DNA of 64,000 nt from Desertivirga arenae (GCF_017355785.1 NZ_JAFEWE010000013.1:118136-182135), one strand, 5' to 3'; counted from the first letter of the stretch, positions 17,444-27,840 are shown. Notes: generated from the sequence alone by a model not told the origin. Numbers and translations are program-made.

Positions 17444-18025
17444 ATGTTATTCAGTGAACTGCATTTCAGGACCGGTTCGGGACCAAAGGGAAGTATTGAG
17501 GTAATTTGCGGGTCGATGTTTTCAGGTAAAACTGAAGAGCTTATCAGGCGGCTGCGCCGGGCACAGATAGCAAAGCTTAACGTTGAAATATTTAAACCAA
17601 GGATCGATACGCGTTACAATGATAGCGATGTTGTCTCTCACAATGCAAATTCAATTCCATCCACTCCAATAGAAAATTCCTCCTCTATATTATTATTGGG
17701 AACCGATACACAAGTAGTAGGAATTGACGAAGCTCAGTTCTTTGATGAGGGCTTGCCTGACGTATGTATACAACTGGCAGCAAAAGGTATCAGAGTAATC
17801 GTTGCAGGTCTTGACATGGATTTTCAGGGAAAACCTTTCGGGCCCATGCCAGCTCTTATGGCTATTGCAGAGGATGTAACGAAAGTTCATGCAGTATGTG
17901 TTCAATGCGGGGCACCAGCTACATTTTCTTATCGCACGGTAGCCAGTGGATCGAAGATCTTGTTAGGAGAGATGGAAAGTTACGAGCCTCGTTGTCGTGT
18001 TTGTTTCAACACTACCGCTTATTAA
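17444..18025 (+). CDS. tdk: Thymidine kinase (type II)
   Basis: Phosphorylates thymidine to dTMP in salvage. The 193-residue protein has the P-loop GSMFSGKT at residues 23-30, the DEAQFF motif near 93, the lasso region and four zinc-binding cysteines (C-V-Q-C and C-R-V-C). Length fits the family. The start ATG gives [23 protein letters not shown], as in homologues. Its stop codon overlaps that of the convergent subtilase gene by four bases. Confidence 0.95.
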   Translation: MLFSELHFRTGSGPKGSIEVICGSMFSGKTEELIRRLRRAQIAKLNVEIFKPRIDTRYNDSDVVSHNANSIPSTPIENSSSILLLGTDTQVVGIDEAQFFDEGLPDVCIQLAAKGIRVIVAGLDMDFQGKPFGPMPALMAIAEDVTKVHAVCVQCGAPATFSYRTVASGSKILLGEMESYEPRCRVCFNTTAY

Positions 18026-20853
18026 TGTATAATAATCGTCTTTAAAGTTTTAGTCCTCCCATTAGTTCGAAGTTTGTAGAAGTAAGGGCCGCTGGCCAGG
18101 CTCTCCGTATTCAATACCTGGAAATTATACTTACCTTTTGCAAAAGAGCCACTCGTTACTGAATTTACCTTCTGGCCCAACATATTATACAAGTCTAGTT
18201 GGATATCGGAGCGTTCCGGCAATGAAACTGACACATAAGGTAAGTGATCACCAGAATCATAGTAAGTATAAAGACTGATATCTTGAATTTCAGGATTATC
18301 CTGTCTGCTGATCAAATTATAAGATGACAGGGCAACATTGGCAGTTTGATAAACCTGATCAAGATTGTCCGCACCTATATAGGCAAATGCGACTTTTATG
18401 GAACTGTTAGCGGGTATAGTAAAAGGACCATATCCTGTTACAAAAGATACATCAGTTCCACTCCCAGTAGTTCCAAGTTCTGTTGCAGCTATACCACTTG
18501 ACAAAGAAAGGAACTTTTCCTCATCAGTAAAGTTGTCATTCACTAAGAGGTTTCCGGAAAGGCGGTTGCTTAAAGGATAATAAGCAGGATTCGCATTGCT
18601 TAAAAGCTTGACGGCAGCATAGGGACTGCTTGAACTGCCTTTATCATATACATAGGCAATCTTATTATCAGTATCGAACTGAGTCGCGTTAGTTGCCCCA
18701 CCGTTAACATCCCAATCATTAAACATTCCAATGTAAACATTATTCCGGGTAATGTTATTCTGATTAAAAACTTCATACTCTATAATGAGGAAGTTATCCG
18801 TTGTATTATTTGAAATAATATAAGACTTTTGCTTTACGTATACATTTAGCCGGTCTGGATTACCATTGTCGTTAAAAGCAGCAGAAGCGTTGATGGTATC
18901 AGCAATTTGCTCTCCGCTAACTTTGACCTGTCTTACAAAGTCATCATCTGTAGATGATTCTGTAGTACGAACATTATTAGAAATTGTTTTTGAAGAGGAA
19001 CCTATCATCAGTCCAGCTTCGTATAATAATTGTTCCCCCTTATACTGGAATCCATTAGTGCCTTCTTCTCCCCCAGCCTGCAAAAAACCTAATTTTCCAT
19101 TGCTGGTCACTGTTGTTGCAATAGTGGAGGTTTGAAGGTTGAGGTAGTCCCGGTTCACCTGTACCGTAAATCCTTCGAAATCAATATAACTTTTGTTAGG
19201 GGTACTGTATTCAAGCCGGAGCTGAGCAGTGTAATTCTCAGGCGTTTCAGGTTTAATAAAGAATTTGAAGGGTCCTATATTAGAAGCCACTCCCAATGTG
19301 CCCAAATTAGGAATTGTGGCTTCAGCATTTGTTACTATAATGTTATCCTCACTGCTTTTCAAAGTAATCGTAAGGTTACTTACAGGATTAAGAAAGTTTT
19401 TTATGTCAACATAGAGGGTTATCGTATCTCCTGCTGCAAAAGTGCCGCTCGCATTGTCCATGTACCTTATCGCTTGTTTTTTGATAGAAGGCTGGCTTTC
19501 AGTTAATGCACGATAAACATTTAGTCTTCCCTTTCCTAGTTGCCCAGCAAATACAGGGTTAGTTTGATCGATATTATCTGTTGTAACCCTGATTTGTTCT
19601 CCCACTTGCTGCATAGACAAATTGGGGAAGTAAGCTTTAACTAAGGCAGCAGCGCTGGCAACAACGGGCGAAGCCATAGATGTCCCCGTCTTCGTATTAT
19701 AGTTTTTATTGAAGACAGTACTTATGATATCCGTTCCCGGGGCAGCCAACGAAATATATGACCCATAGTTACTGGAAGAGTTTTTAACATCATTCGATTG
19801 TACATTAGCTACCGCCAGCACGCCTGAGAAAGCTGCTGGATACTGAGGAACATTACTACCCTCATTGCCTGCTGCCGCCACAATAAGGCAGCCTTTGCTA
19901 ATAGCATAGTTTATAATGTCCTGTCCATAAAAGCTTGTAGATTCTGAACCCCAGGAGCAATTAATGATTTGAGCACCATGGTCCGCAGCATATTTAACCG
20001 CTTCATATCCTCTTAAAATATCTGTCCCATTGTCATCTGCAGCCGTTTTAAGAATCATCAATTTCGCACAATTAGAAGCAACGCTTGCAACCCCCTTAGC
20101 ATTATCTGTTACAGCTGAAGCTATTCCGCTTACATGCAGACCGTGGTCACTGTTAGAGCTGATAATATTGGGGTTATTATCTTCCGTAATATTGTTACCT
20201 GACGCACCTACAAAGTCCCAGCCCTTATAGTTATCAATATAACCATCTCCATCATCATCTTTTCCATTCACAGGGTCACTATTATTCAAATATATATTTG
20301 CGGCAAGATCGTCATGTTCAGTATCTGAACCTGAATCAACTATTGCTATCACAACTTTTTCTCTTCGATCGTTTCTGATAAGATCCCAGGCTAGAGGAGC
20401 TTTAATTTGGTTTAGGTAGGATTGCAAACTGATGTAGGTATCATTAGGACTGTAATTAGCACGGTTGATGAAGACTGGTTCAGCGTACTCAACATTTTCA
20501 TTTTTTCTTAAGTCGGTTATAACATCCCAAATATCCCTGTTTCCCGGAAGTACCAGTTCGTAGATTCTGTTAAGCCCAAATTCTTCTTGTTTCTTTAAAA
20601 CTGCTGCATTTAATTTTAGCTTACCAGCAGGGAACTTTTGTTCAATCTTACTAACAACTCCAAGTTTCAAACCAAGGTCATTATCTTGCGAAAGTGTCTT
20701 AATATTTTCTACTGATGTTTTAAGTTTTACTATCACACGATTTGGAAGGTACCTTGAACTGGTTTTCGCACTGGTGTGGTTGGTCGACTTTCCCTGACCG
20801 ATCGCCTGCGTTGCAAAAAGTAATATATAGAAAGCAAGTAGAAGTATTTTCAT
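18022..20853 (-). CDS. S8 family serine peptidase with type IX secretion sorting domain
   Basis: A secreted subtilase. From the ATG at 20853 ([21 protein letters not shown], a clear signal peptide) it has 943 residues; the open frame runs back to 20937 but that start would bury the signal. After a propeptide-like region come the catalytic residues D173 ([11 protein letters not shown]), H237 (DHGLHVSG), N330 (AAAGNEG) and S392 (TGTSMASP). Beta-rich domains follow, and the last 85 or so residues are a type A T9SS sorting tail (LYNMLGQKV... GPYFYKLRT). It is probably cell-surface or extracellular. dacB lies 25 bases upstream on the same strand. Confidence 0.93.
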   Translation of the reverse strand: MKILLLAFYILLFATQAIGQGKSTNHTSAKTSSRYLPNRVIVKLKTSVENIKTLSQDNDLGLKLGVVSKIEQKFPAGKLKLNAAVLKKQEEFGLNRIYELVLPGNRDIWDVITDLRKNENVEYAEPVFINRANYSPNDTYISLQSYLNQIKAPLAWDLIRNDRREKVVIAIVDSGSDTEHDDLAANIYLNNSDPVNGKDDDGDGYIDNYKGWDFVGASGNNITEDNNPNIISSNSDHGLHVSGIASAVTDNAKGVASVASNCAKLMILKTAADDNGTDILRGYEAVKYAADHGAQIINCSWGSESTSFYGQDIINYAISKGCLIVAAAGNEGSNVPQYPAAFSGVLAVANVQSNDVKNSSSNYGSYISLAAPGTDIISTVFNKNYNTKTGTSMASPVVASAAALVKAYFPNLSMQQVGEQIRVTTDNIDQTNPVFAGQLGKGRLNVYRALTESQPSIKKQAIRYMDNASGTFAAGDTITLYVDIKNFLNPVSNLTITLKSSEDNIIVTNAEATIPNLGTLGVASNIGPFKFFIKPETPENYTAQLRLEYSTPNKSYIDFEGFTVQVNRDYLNLQTSTIATTVTSNGKLGFLQAGGEEGTNGFQYKGEQLLYEAGLMIGSSSKTISNNVRTTESSTDDDFVRQVKVSGEQIADTINASAAFNDNGNPDRLNVYVKQKSYIISNNTTDNFLIIEYEVFNQNNITRNNVYIGMFNDWDVNGGATNATQFDTDNKIAYVYDKGSSSSPYAAVKLLSNANPAYYPLSNRLSGNLLVNDNFTDEEKFLSLSSGIAATELGTTGSGTDVSFVTGYGPFTIPANSSIKVAFAYIGADNLDQVYQTANVALSSYNLISRQDNPEIQDISLYTYYDSGDHLPYVSVSLPERSDIQLDLYNMLGQKVNSVTSGSFAKGKYNFQVLNTESLASGPYFYKLRTNGRTKTLKTIIIH

Positions 20854-20878
20854 TGGGGTAGTCTGATTAGTAATCTCA

Positions 20879-22285
20879 TTATTTAAGAACATCCAGCACT
20901 TTAAAGATTTTTTGTTTGATAGCCGAAGTTCCACCATTGTAATTATTTGTAATAATACTAAATACTACAGGGGTTCCCTCAGCTGCCGTCTGATATCCAG
21001 CATAGCACAAAGCATTGCGAATACTTCCACTTTTCATTTTTATATTGTTGTATAGTGGAAAGCTATCGTAATAATTATTGAACCAGTTTTCCTTTTTCGC
21101 AGATAAAAGTATTCGTGCTAAGGCTTCTGTAGTTACTTTATTTTCCGGCGATAGGCCGCTTCCGTCCAATACCTCTAAACTATTTGGGTCAAGCATAATT
21201 TTGTCACGCCAGAATTTTTTAATTTCTTCTGTGCCAGTGTCAAAGGTGCCTGGTTTGCCTTGTTTTACTGCTATAGTTTTTAGAATATTTTCCGCATACA
21301 AGTTAAGGCTTTTTTGATTTAACCAATACACAACTTCGGTAAGCGAAGGCGATGAATGAGAACTCAGAATTTTTTCAATGGGCTGGTAAGTAATGCTTTC
21401 AGCGTTTAGTTTACGCCAGGTCGTAGCGGCCCCCCCTAAAATACCTGCTGATGATAATTTATTTTTAAACTCAATAGCTAATGATAAAGCAGGATCAGGA
21501 CAGGAAATTTTAATGGTTTTTTCAAGATCAAGCCCATAAGTACCGCGTAAATAAACAATGTGGGTATAAGGTGCAGAGTAGGCATATACGTTGTCGCCTG
21601 ATCCTGCAGATCCAGTTGTTACCTCATTTATAACCGATAAATCGAGTAGGGAAGGAAACATACCTGTAAGCTTACTTGGACTTCCCGGTTTACTGCCAGC
21701 TTTAAAGTTTACCCCAATTTCATTCTCACGCCAGCTCACTGAGCTTGCTCCTGCACCGTAGTAGTTTCCTATATCCTGCCATATCCATCCTTGCGGAATA
21801 ATTTGAGTGCCAAATAACTGGTCATCTGCAATAATTCGTCCTTCAATTTTTCTTATCCCGGCCTGTTTTATTGCCTTGCTCCACTTTTCCAGGATTACAT
21901 CAGCTTTCGTCTCCTCATACCTGTTACTCCCAAGGGTAGGGTCTCCGCTTCCCTTAATGATCAAATCGCCCTTTAATGTTCCGCTAATAATAGTTCCATT
22001 ATAACCAATAGTTGTTTCCCACCTAAAATCTTTGCCAAGAACATTAAAAGCTGTTGCCGATGTAACTGTTTTTAAGGTGGACGCGGGAGACATCCCTGTC
22101 TTCTCATTTTTAGCGAAAATTATATCACCAGTTTTGGCATTAATAACAGTCAGAGAGGCTTGTCCGTACTTAAGTTGCGGGTCGTTCTCCAGGCTTGCGA
22201 AGGCTACGCTTATTTTTTGATTTAAAGATTGCGTAAATGCGGGTATTGCAATAGTTAGCAGGATTGTCAGGAGTTTCAGTTTCAT
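20879..22285 (-). CDS. dacB: D-alanyl-D-alanine carboxypeptidase/endopeptidase (PBP4, family S13)
   Basis: Low-molecular-weight class C PBP trimming or cleaving peptidoglycan crosslinks in the periplasm. From the ATG at 22285 the protein (468 residues) begins with the signal MKLKLLTILLTIAIPAFTQ. The active-site motifs are S69-T-L-K (in MSPASTLKTV), S-L-N (in KSLNLYAENIL) and K-S-G (in KMKSGSIRN). The ATG at 22303 would put six residues in front of the signal and lies at the edge of a 16-base palindrome, so 22285 is preferred. Confidence 0.92.
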   Translation of the reverse strand: MKLKLLTILLTIAIPAFTQSLNQKISVAFASLENDPQLKYGQASLTVINAKTGDIIFAKNEKTGMSPASTLKTVTSATAFNVLGKDFRWETTIGYNGTIISGTLKGDLIIKGSGDPTLGSNRYEETKADVILEKWSKAIKQAGIRKIEGRIIADDQLFGTQIIPQGWIWQDIGNYYGAGASSVSWRENEIGVNFKAGSKPGSPSKLTGMFPSLLDLSVINEVTTGSAGSGDNVYAYSAPYTHIVYLRGTYGLDLEKTIKISCPDPALSLAIEFKNKLSSAGILGGAATTWRKLNAESITYQPIEKILSSHSSPSLTEVVYWLNQKSLNLYAENILKTIAVKQGKPGTFDTGTEEIKKFWRDKIMLDPNSLEVLDGSGLSPENKVTTEALARILLSAKKENWFNNYYDSFPLYNNIKMKSGSIRNALCYAGYQTAAEGTPVVFSIITNNYNGGTSAIKQKIFKVLDVLK

Positions 22286-22287
22286 CG

Positions 22288-22303
22288 TTGTATTATAATA
22301 CAA
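22288..22303. promoter_or_regulatory. Perfect 16-bp palindrome before dacB
   Basis: TTGTATTATAATACAA is a complete two-fold dyad, ending two bases before the dacB ATG. It could be an operator for a dimeric regulator or a small hairpin at the translation start. Confidence 0.45.
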
Positions 22304-22455
22304 AAAAACTTCAGGAACAAGTACTTCAGATCATGTAAGCAAAACCTTAGTAGTCACCTTTTGTGAACTTGAAATTCTAGAGAAGTTCCACTTTAGGTTT
22401 TTCTTCGAAGGATATATAGTTTCCGGATCCGGGGCTTAAATTATTGGTTAAATAA

Positions 22456-22485
22456 AAAAGCGGCACATTTTCATATGCCGCTTTT
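22456..22485. terminator. Terminator after asd
   Basis: AAAAGCGGCA at 22456-22465 and TGCCGCTTTT at 22476-22485 form a 10-base-pair stem with a 10-base loop. Read on the minus strand it ends in a T run, 20 bases after the asd stop. Confidence 0.85.
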
Positions 22486-22504
22486 GAATTATTTGTTTAT
22501 AATC

Positions 22505-23497
22505 TTAACCTAAAAGACCTTGTTTCTGAAGATATTCTGCAATTTGCACTGCATTGGTTGCTGCTCCCTTACGAAGGTTATCTGCCACGATCCAAAGATT
22601 TATGGTTTTCGGTTGAGACTCGTCACGACGAATGCGTCCAACAAAAACCTCGTCTTTTTCATGAGCATCTTTTGGCATTGGATAAACTGCATTTGCAGGA
22701 TCATCCACGACTACAACACCTTCTTGCTGTTCTAAGATGCTACGAACTTCAGCTAGATCAAAGTCGTTTTCAAATTCGATGTTAACAGCTTCTGAGTGTC
22801 CGCCCATAACTGGGATACGAACAGTTGTAGCTGTAACTTTAATTGAATCATCTCCCATGATCTTATTCGTTTCCTTGATCATTTTCATCTCTTCTTTAGT
22901 ATATCCGTTATCCTGGAATACATCAATTTGAGGGATTACGTTAAGGTCGATCTCATGAGCATATGCTTTTGGTCCTTCAATACCGTTACGCTCGTTCATT
23001 AATTGTTCTACAGCTTTAACTCCAGTTCCTGTTACAGACTGGTAAGTAGAAACAACCACGCGTTTGATCTTATATTTCTCGTGAAGTGGTTTAAGTACCA
23101 CTACCATTTGAATTGTAGAACAATTAGGGTTAGCAATGATCTTATCTTCAGACGTTAAAACGTTAGCATTAACTTCAGGAACAACTAATTTTTTAGTAGG
23201 GTCCATACGCCATGCAGAAGAGTTATCAATTACTGTTATCCCTGCTTCTGCAAACTTTGGAGCTTGCTCCAAAGAGGTTCCACCGCCTGCTGAAAACAAT
23301 GCAACTTCTGGTTTAAGCGCAATTGCCTGGTCGGCCGAAACCACCTTGTACTTCTTTCCCTTGAATTCAACTTCCTTACCAACACTTTTTTCTGATGCTA
23401 CGGGAATCAATTCAGTTACCGGGAAATTGCGCTCTGCTAAAACTTTTAACATCACCGAGCCTACTAAGCCCGTAGCGCCTACAACTGCGACTTTCAT
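22505..23497 (-). CDS. asd: Aspartate-semialdehyde dehydrogenase
   Basis: Reduces beta-aspartyl phosphate to aspartate semialdehyde, feeding lysine/diaminopimelate, methionine and threonine synthesis. The 330-residue protein begins with the NADP-binding GATGLVGSVML and has the catalytic cysteine C126 in ANPNCSTIQ, with the expected VMGGHSEAV histidine region further on. It is a single gene with its own terminator. Confidence 0.96.
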   Translation of the reverse strand: MKVAVVGATGLVGSVMLKVLAERNFPVTELIPVASEKSVGKEVEFKGKKYKVVSADQAIALKPEVALFSAGGGTSLEQAPKFAEAGITVIDNSSAWRMDPTKKLVVPEVNANVLTSEDKIIANPNCSTIQMVVVLKPLHEKYKIKRVVVSTYQSVTGTGVKAVEQLMNERNGIEGPKAYAHEIDLNVIPQIDVFQDNGYTKEEMKMIKETNKIMGDDSIKVTATTVRIPVMGGHSEAVNIEFENDFDLAEVRSILEQQEGVVVVDDPANAVYPMPKDAHEKDEVFVGRIRRDESQPKTINLWIVADNLRKGAATNAVQIAEYLQKQGLLG

Positions 23498-23549
23498 TTT
23501 GTTTTTTTAATTTTACTTTGTTTATTTATAGTAATAAAATTCCGCAAAG

Positions 23550-26500
23550 ATGAGAAAATGTTTAGTCTTTTCCCTGATCTTTTTTGCGAAATTTGCCTTA
23601 TCACAAGTGAATGACAATTTTGATGATGGAAATTTCGTCAGTAATCCGGCCTGGACAGGGAGCAATTCAAGTAATGATTTTTCGGTAATTAATAACCAAT
23701 TAAGATCAAATTCAACAGCGGCCAACAGCAGTTTTTATCTAAGTACTGTCAATACCCTCGCGACTGCCTGTACATGGGAGTTCTATTGTAATCTCCAGTT
23801 TGCCACGTCCGGGTCTAACTATGTAGATATATACTTAATTTCAGACCAGCGAAATTTGCTGTCCGCTGCTATTAATGGCTATTTTGTTCGTATAGGAAAT
23901 ACCAGCGATGATATTTGCCTTTACAAGCGCAGTGGGGCAAGTAGTACCATTACTAAGATTATTGACGGAATTGACGGAAGTGTTAATAGTAGCACTAACA
24001 ATCGGATCAAGGTAAAGGTAACGCGGTCAGCTGCTGGTGTTTTTACCCTTGAACGCGATATTAATAATTCGGCAGGTACTTACATTACGGAAGGGTCTGT
24101 CGCTGATATTAATTTTTTGACCTCTGCTTTCTTTGGATTTCTGGTCCAGCAATCCACCTCTTCATTCTTTCAGAAGCATTTTTTTGACGACGTGGTAGTC
24201 CGGCCACTAATAACGGATAATACTCCGCCGGACATATTATCAGCTAAAGTCCTTTCAAAGCAATCAATAGAAATAGTGTTCGATGAGGAGGTCGAGGATG
24301 GTACAGCTAAAATACCAGCTAATTATTTTCTAAACAATAATGTTGGATCACCTGCTTCTATAACTTCTGGTGTTATTCCCAACAGTTATATTCTGACATT
24401 TTCTAAAGACCTGATTACTGCAAATTACACCCTTTGCGTGTCTAACGTTGCCGACCGGTCAGGTAATACTATAGTTGCAAATACTCCGGTTAATTTTCAA
24501 TTTCTTGCACCTTATACTGCAAAAAAAGGAGATGTGCTATTCAGCGAGATCTTTGCAGATCCATCACCTCAGGTTGAGTTGCCAACAGTTGAGTTTGTTG
24601 AAATTCGAAATGTTTCTGATCAAACTATTTCTTTACAGAATTGGAAATTTTATGATCCTACGGCCATAGCTACACTTCCTCTTATAGTTTTAGAGCCTGA
24701 TGATTATCTGATAATGTGCGCTAAAGCTGATACCAGCGAGTTGAAAAAGTTCGGAAGGGTTCTGGGTGTTTCTCCCTGGCCCTCATTAAATAACACTGGT
24801 GATTTTATTGGTCTAAAAAATGAAAAGGGTGCTTCAATAGACTCTGTAGAGTATAGGGATGATTGGTTTAAAGATGCTGAAAAGAAAGGTGGAGGTTGGA
24901 CACTTGAGCTTATTGATCCAAAAGCGGTGTGCAGGGGGACTCAAAACTGGACTGCAAGTACAGACATAAGTGGCGGTACCCCGGGTAGAAAGAATTCGGT
25001 GAAAGACCTGGATACTGCACCAATAGCATTGAAAGGAGCTACTGTATTAGATAGCGTTACCATTCGTTTAAGCTTTAATCGACCCGTTGATAGTCTTTCA
25101 GCCTCTGTTTTCCGCAATTATGTTTTAAATAAATCACTTGGAACTCTTATCAGGGTAAGGCCTGTTTCCCCAGGGTTTGTTGATGTGGATCTGATTTACG
25201 ATCAGGAAATTCCGTATGGCAGCAAGTATGAGATTGTGGCGAAAAACATCACCGACTGTGCAGGGACAATTATTCAGTCAACTAGTAATACGGCAGTTTT
25301 TGATTATGCTGCACCTTACGTTGCTGCAAAGAGAGATGTAGTGATTAACGAAATTTTTGCAGATCCTTCTCCCCAGCTAGGTCTTCCTCCAATGGAGTTC
25401 CTTGAGCTATTTAACACGACCACGACCCCTATCTCCCTTCACAATTGGAAGGTTGCCGACCATGCATCTTCAGGAACTCTGCCACTTCTATCTATTCAAC
25501 CCGGCGAATATCTGATTCTCTGTGCTAAAGCAGACACTGCCGAATTTAAACAATACGGAAGGGTTATAGGGATCTCGCCCTGGCCAAGTCTTAATAATTC
25601 AGGCGATCTGCTAAAGCTGATAAGCAATAAAGGAATTGTTATTGATTCGGTAGATTACAAGGATAGCTGGTATAAGGACTCTGAAAAGAAGTCGGGTGGA
25701 TGGACATTAGAGCAAATGTATTTAAACGCCAGCTGTAAAGGGATTCAAAATTGGGCAGCAAGTATAGATGTGAGTGGAGGTACCCCTGGTAAGTTAAACT
25801 CTGTAAGTATGTTACCTCTTCCTCAAGAAGTATTATCAGTAAAGGAAGCCGTGTTAATAGATAGTATCACCCTCAGAATTGGTTTTAATCGTAGTGTTGA
25901 CAGTCTCTTTGCCTCCTTCCCTGAAAATTTTGCTATTAACAATGGAATGGGAAAACCAATTTCCGCGAGAGCAATGGCGCCCGGTTTTATGGATGTTGAA
26001 CTGCAATTTGATAAAAATATAGGTAGGGGGAAAGTTTATACTGTTACAGTGTCTCACGTCACCGACTGTTCGGGAACTCTCATAAAAGATGGAAATAATT
26101 CTATGTCTTTTACCTGCCCCGACAGGTCAGGAAAAGAGGAAATATTGATTAGTGAAATTCTTTTTAATCCAAGACGGGAAGGGGTTGATTTTGTGGAGAT
26201 TTACAATAATTCAGAGAAGGAATTTGATTTAAAAGACCTGGCGATTGCGACAGTAAAGGGAGGGGCTGATAGCCTTGTCAGTATTAAGCGTCTCTCCACA
26301 ACGCAAGTGTTGTTTAAGCCACATAGCTATCTGGCTTTAACAATAGATCCGGAAAACATAAAGAAAGAATACGCTTCAGCAAATTCGGAAGCTTTATATA
26401 AAATGTCATCAATGCCGGCCTTCAATGACGATGCGGGAACTGTGGTTATAGTTTCAAATGGAGTTAGAGCTGATCAGTTTTCATACTCTGAGAAAATGCA

Positions 26501-26975
26501 TTTTCCTTTAATAAAGGATGCCGAAGGCGTGTCATTGGAAAGAGTTAGTTTTAGCAGAGCATCCACCGAACCAGGGAATTTCAGGTCTGCAGCCTCTTCG
26601 GCCGGATTTGCTACTCCTGGGTATAAGAACTCTCAGGCTTTTGAAGCTTTTTCCGGAGATGAGGAAGTTTCTTTGGTATCTAAAACCTTTTCGCCAGACA
26701 ATGACGGATTTGAAGATGCATTAACTCTTCTTTATCATTTTGGTCAAAATGGGTTAGTTGCTAACGCCTCAGTTTATAATGATAAAGGTGTATTGATCCG
26801 TAAGCTTTACAGGAATGTAACTTTGTCAACAGAAGGGGCACTGGTATGGGACGGAATGGATGATCATGCTGCTCGCGCCTCTGTCGGTATCTATGTGTTG
26901 TATCTTGAGGTGTTCGATTTGAATGGAAAGGTAAAGAAATACAGAAATAGTTGTGTGCTTGCAGCAAGGCTTTGA
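23550..26975 (+). CDS. Large secreted lamin-tail/Ig-like repeat protein
   Basis: A 1141-residue exported protein with signal peptide MRKCLVFSLIFFAKFALSQ. After an N-terminal beta-sandwich region (to about 220) come three rounds of an Ig-like module (near residues 224, 488 and 757) followed by a lamin-tail (LTD) domain (near 324, 592 and 865), a period of about 267 residues. The first two LTD domains are closely similar (SEIFADPSPQ... SPWPSLNN... GGTPG). The C-terminus has FSPDNDGFEDA and GIYVLYLEVFDLNG, like FlgD-Ig/gliding-type C-terminal domains, so surface export by T9SS is likely but not proven. No enzyme domain was seen. Confidence 0.85.
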   Translation: MRKCLVFSLIFFAKFALSQVNDNFDDGNFVSNPAWTGSNSSNDFSVINNQLRSNSTAANSSFYLSTVNTLATACTWEFYCNLQFATSGSNYVDIYLISDQRNLLSAAINGYFVRIGNTSDDICLYKRSGASSTITKIIDGIDGSVNSSTNNRIKVKVTRSAAGVFTLERDINNSAGTYITEGSVADINFLTSAFFGFLVQQSTSSFFQKHFFDDVVVRPLITDNTPPDILSAKVLSKQSIEIVFDEEVEDGTAKIPANYFLNNNVGSPASITSGVIPNSYILTFSKDLITANYTLCVSNVADRSGNTIVANTPVNFQFLAPYTAKKGDVLFSEIFADPSPQVELPTVEFVEIRNVSDQTISLQNWKFYDPTAIATLPLIVLEPDDYLIMCAKADTSELKKFGRVLGVSPWPSLNNTGDFIGLKNEKGASIDSVEYRDDWFKDAEKKGGGWTLELIDPKAVCRGTQNWTASTDISGGTPGRKNSVKDLDTAPIALKGATVLDSVTIRLSFNRPVDSLSASVFRNYVLNKSLGTLIRVRPVSPGFVDVDLIYDQEIPYGSKYEIVAKNITDCAGTIIQSTSNTAVFDYAAPYVAAKRDVVINEIFADPSPQLGLPPMEFLELFNTTTTPISLHNWKVADHASSGTLPLLSIQPGEYLILCAKADTAEFKQYGRVIGISPWPSLNNSGDLLKLISNKGIVIDSVDYKDSWYKDSEKKSGGWTLEQMYLNASCKGIQNWAASIDVSGGTPGKLNSVSMLPLPQEVLSVKEAVLIDSITLRIGFNRSVDSLFASFPENFAINNGMGKPISARAMAPGFMDVELQFDKNIGRGKVYTVTVSHVTDCSGTLIKDGNNSMSFTCPDRSGKEEILISEILFNPRREGVDFVEIYNNSEKEFDLKDLAIATVKGGADSLVSIKRLSTTQVLFKPHSYLALTIDPENIKKEYASANSEALYKMSSMPAFNDDAGTVVIVSNGVRADQFSYSEKMHFPLIKDAEGVSLERVSFSRASTEPGNFRSAASSAGFATPGYKNSQAFEAFSGDEEVSLVSKTFSPDNDGFEDALTLLYHFGQNGLVANASVYNDKGVLIRKLYRNVTLSTEGALVWDGMDDHAARASVGIYVLYLEVFDLNGKVKKYRNSCVLAARL

Positions 26976-27040
26976 AAGAGTTAGACTCTAAGGTCTTCAG
27001 TTACGGTCTATATTTCAGCCAGTCTAGCCTTTAAACTAAA

Positions 27041-27067
27041 AAAGCCAACTTTTTCAAAGTTGGCTTT
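27041..27067. terminator. Terminator after tRNA-Asn
   Basis: AAAGCCAACTTT at 27041-27052 pairs with AAAGTTGGCTTT at 27056-27067. On the minus strand the hairpin follows the tRNA and ends in a T run; it can also serve the plus-strand gene ending at 26975. Confidence 0.85.
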
Positions 27068-27069
27068 TG

Positions 27070-27143
27070 CTCCTGAAGCTGGGCTCGAACCAGCGACCCT
27101 CTGATTAACAGTCAGATGCTCTAACCTGCTGAGCTATTCAGGA
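27070..27143 (-). tRNA. tRNA-Asn (anticodon GTT)
   Basis: The minus strand reads TCCTGAATAGCTCAG..., a 74-base cloverleaf with a seven-pair acceptor stem (TCCTGAA/TTCAGGA), D-loop TAGCTCAGCAGGTTAGAGC, anticodon loop CTGTTAA with GTT, and T arm GGTTCGAGCC. The 3' CCA is not encoded. A terminator follows within three bases. Confidence 0.97.
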
Positions 27144-27215
27144 GTATTTTATAATTGGGATTTCTCCCGCCTTATTATGGCGCAATATTCGGGATTTTGA
27201 TTCAATTTTCAAATA

Positions 27216-27369
27216 TTAATAATGTTCTGCAGGATGCATTTTAAGGAACTTCCTCATTCTCCGATAATTAATTTTTCCTTTAGGAGTAATATCTTCCCTA
27301 AGTTCCTGCATTTGCTCATCTTTTTATTACCGGAACATCATATATTGCATAAAAATTATCACGATGATC
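27216..27369 (-). pseudogene. Frameshifted remnant of a small conserved-looking protein
   Basis: On the minus strand two coding-like pieces lie in adjacent frames: DHRDNFYAIYDVPVIK (from 27369) and DEQMQELREDITPKGKIN followed by YRRMRKFLKMHPAEHY with a stop at 27216. They would join if one base were removed from the five-base A run (plus-strand T run at 27321-27325). Upstream, the first frame meets a TAG directly before 27369, so the N-terminus is also broken. I do not know the family. A sequencing error in the homopolymer would explain only the first break. Confidence 0.4.
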
Positions 27370-27448
27370 CTACATGAGTACGAGATGCAGCCATATTGAA
27401 GAATAATGGGTACTCATAATTGATTCAGGTGTAGTAACAATTATCGCA

Positions 27449-27808
27449 ATGAAAAAAAGTTTTACCGTTCTGATGTTGCTTGGCGCTTTGGGGATGAAGT
27501 CCAATGCTCAAACTCGTATCGACGCCAGCGAAATTAGTAAGCATCTTAATGATTCTGTAACTACTTCTCAGAAAATTTCTGGAGGAAGAGTGCTTGAACG
27601 CGCCCATATTACACTCCTGTATCTTGGAGGAATTTTTCCTGAACATCTTTTTACGGTTGTTATTAAAGAACCGGCCCGCTCTCTTTTTAAGATCAAATCT
27701 CCCGAAGATTTAAAGGGAAAGGATGCAAAAATTACAGGGAGGGTTACTGAATATGGAGGGCGACCTCAGATTGCGGTTACAGATTTAAGGCAGCTGAAAA
27801 TAGAATAA
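27449..27808 (+). CDS. Secreted OB-fold-like small protein
   Basis: A 119-residue protein with a signal peptide (MKKSFTVLMLLGALGMKSNAQ). The mature part resembles the OB-fold nucleic-acid-binding-like domains seen in Bacteroidota periplasmic proteins: FTVVIKEPARSLF, then LKGKDAKITGRVTEYGGRPQIAV. The pattern of a KGK strand, a GxVxEYxGxPQI strand and FTVVI is familiar from such proteins; ligand and role are unknown. It stands alone, with a hairpin just after the stop. Confidence 0.75.
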   Translation: MKKSFTVLMLLGALGMKSNAQTRIDASEISKHLNDSVTTSQKISGGRVLERAHITLLYLGGIFPEHLFTVVIKEPARSLFKIKSPEDLKGKDAKITGRVTEYGGRPQIAVTDLRQLKIE

Positions 27809-27812
27809 AAAA

Positions 27813-27840
27813 GCCCTGCGTTCATGAGGAACATCAGGGC
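27813..27840. terminator. Two-tier hairpin after the OB-fold gene
   Basis: GCCCTG (27813-27818) pairs with CAGGGC (27835-27840), and inside it GTTC (27820-27823) pairs with GAAC (27829-27832). There is no T run on the plus strand; the run of six T lies on the minus-strand side. It may act in either direction. Confidence 0.55.

Noticed and set aside
18398..20230. Several plus-strand open frames inside the subtilase gene
   Set aside because: They are shadows of the strongly supported minus-strand coding sequence.
27813..27840. Riboswitch or RNA gene after the OB-fold gene
   Set aside because: The element is a short two-tier hairpin at a gene end; a termination or processing role is simpler.
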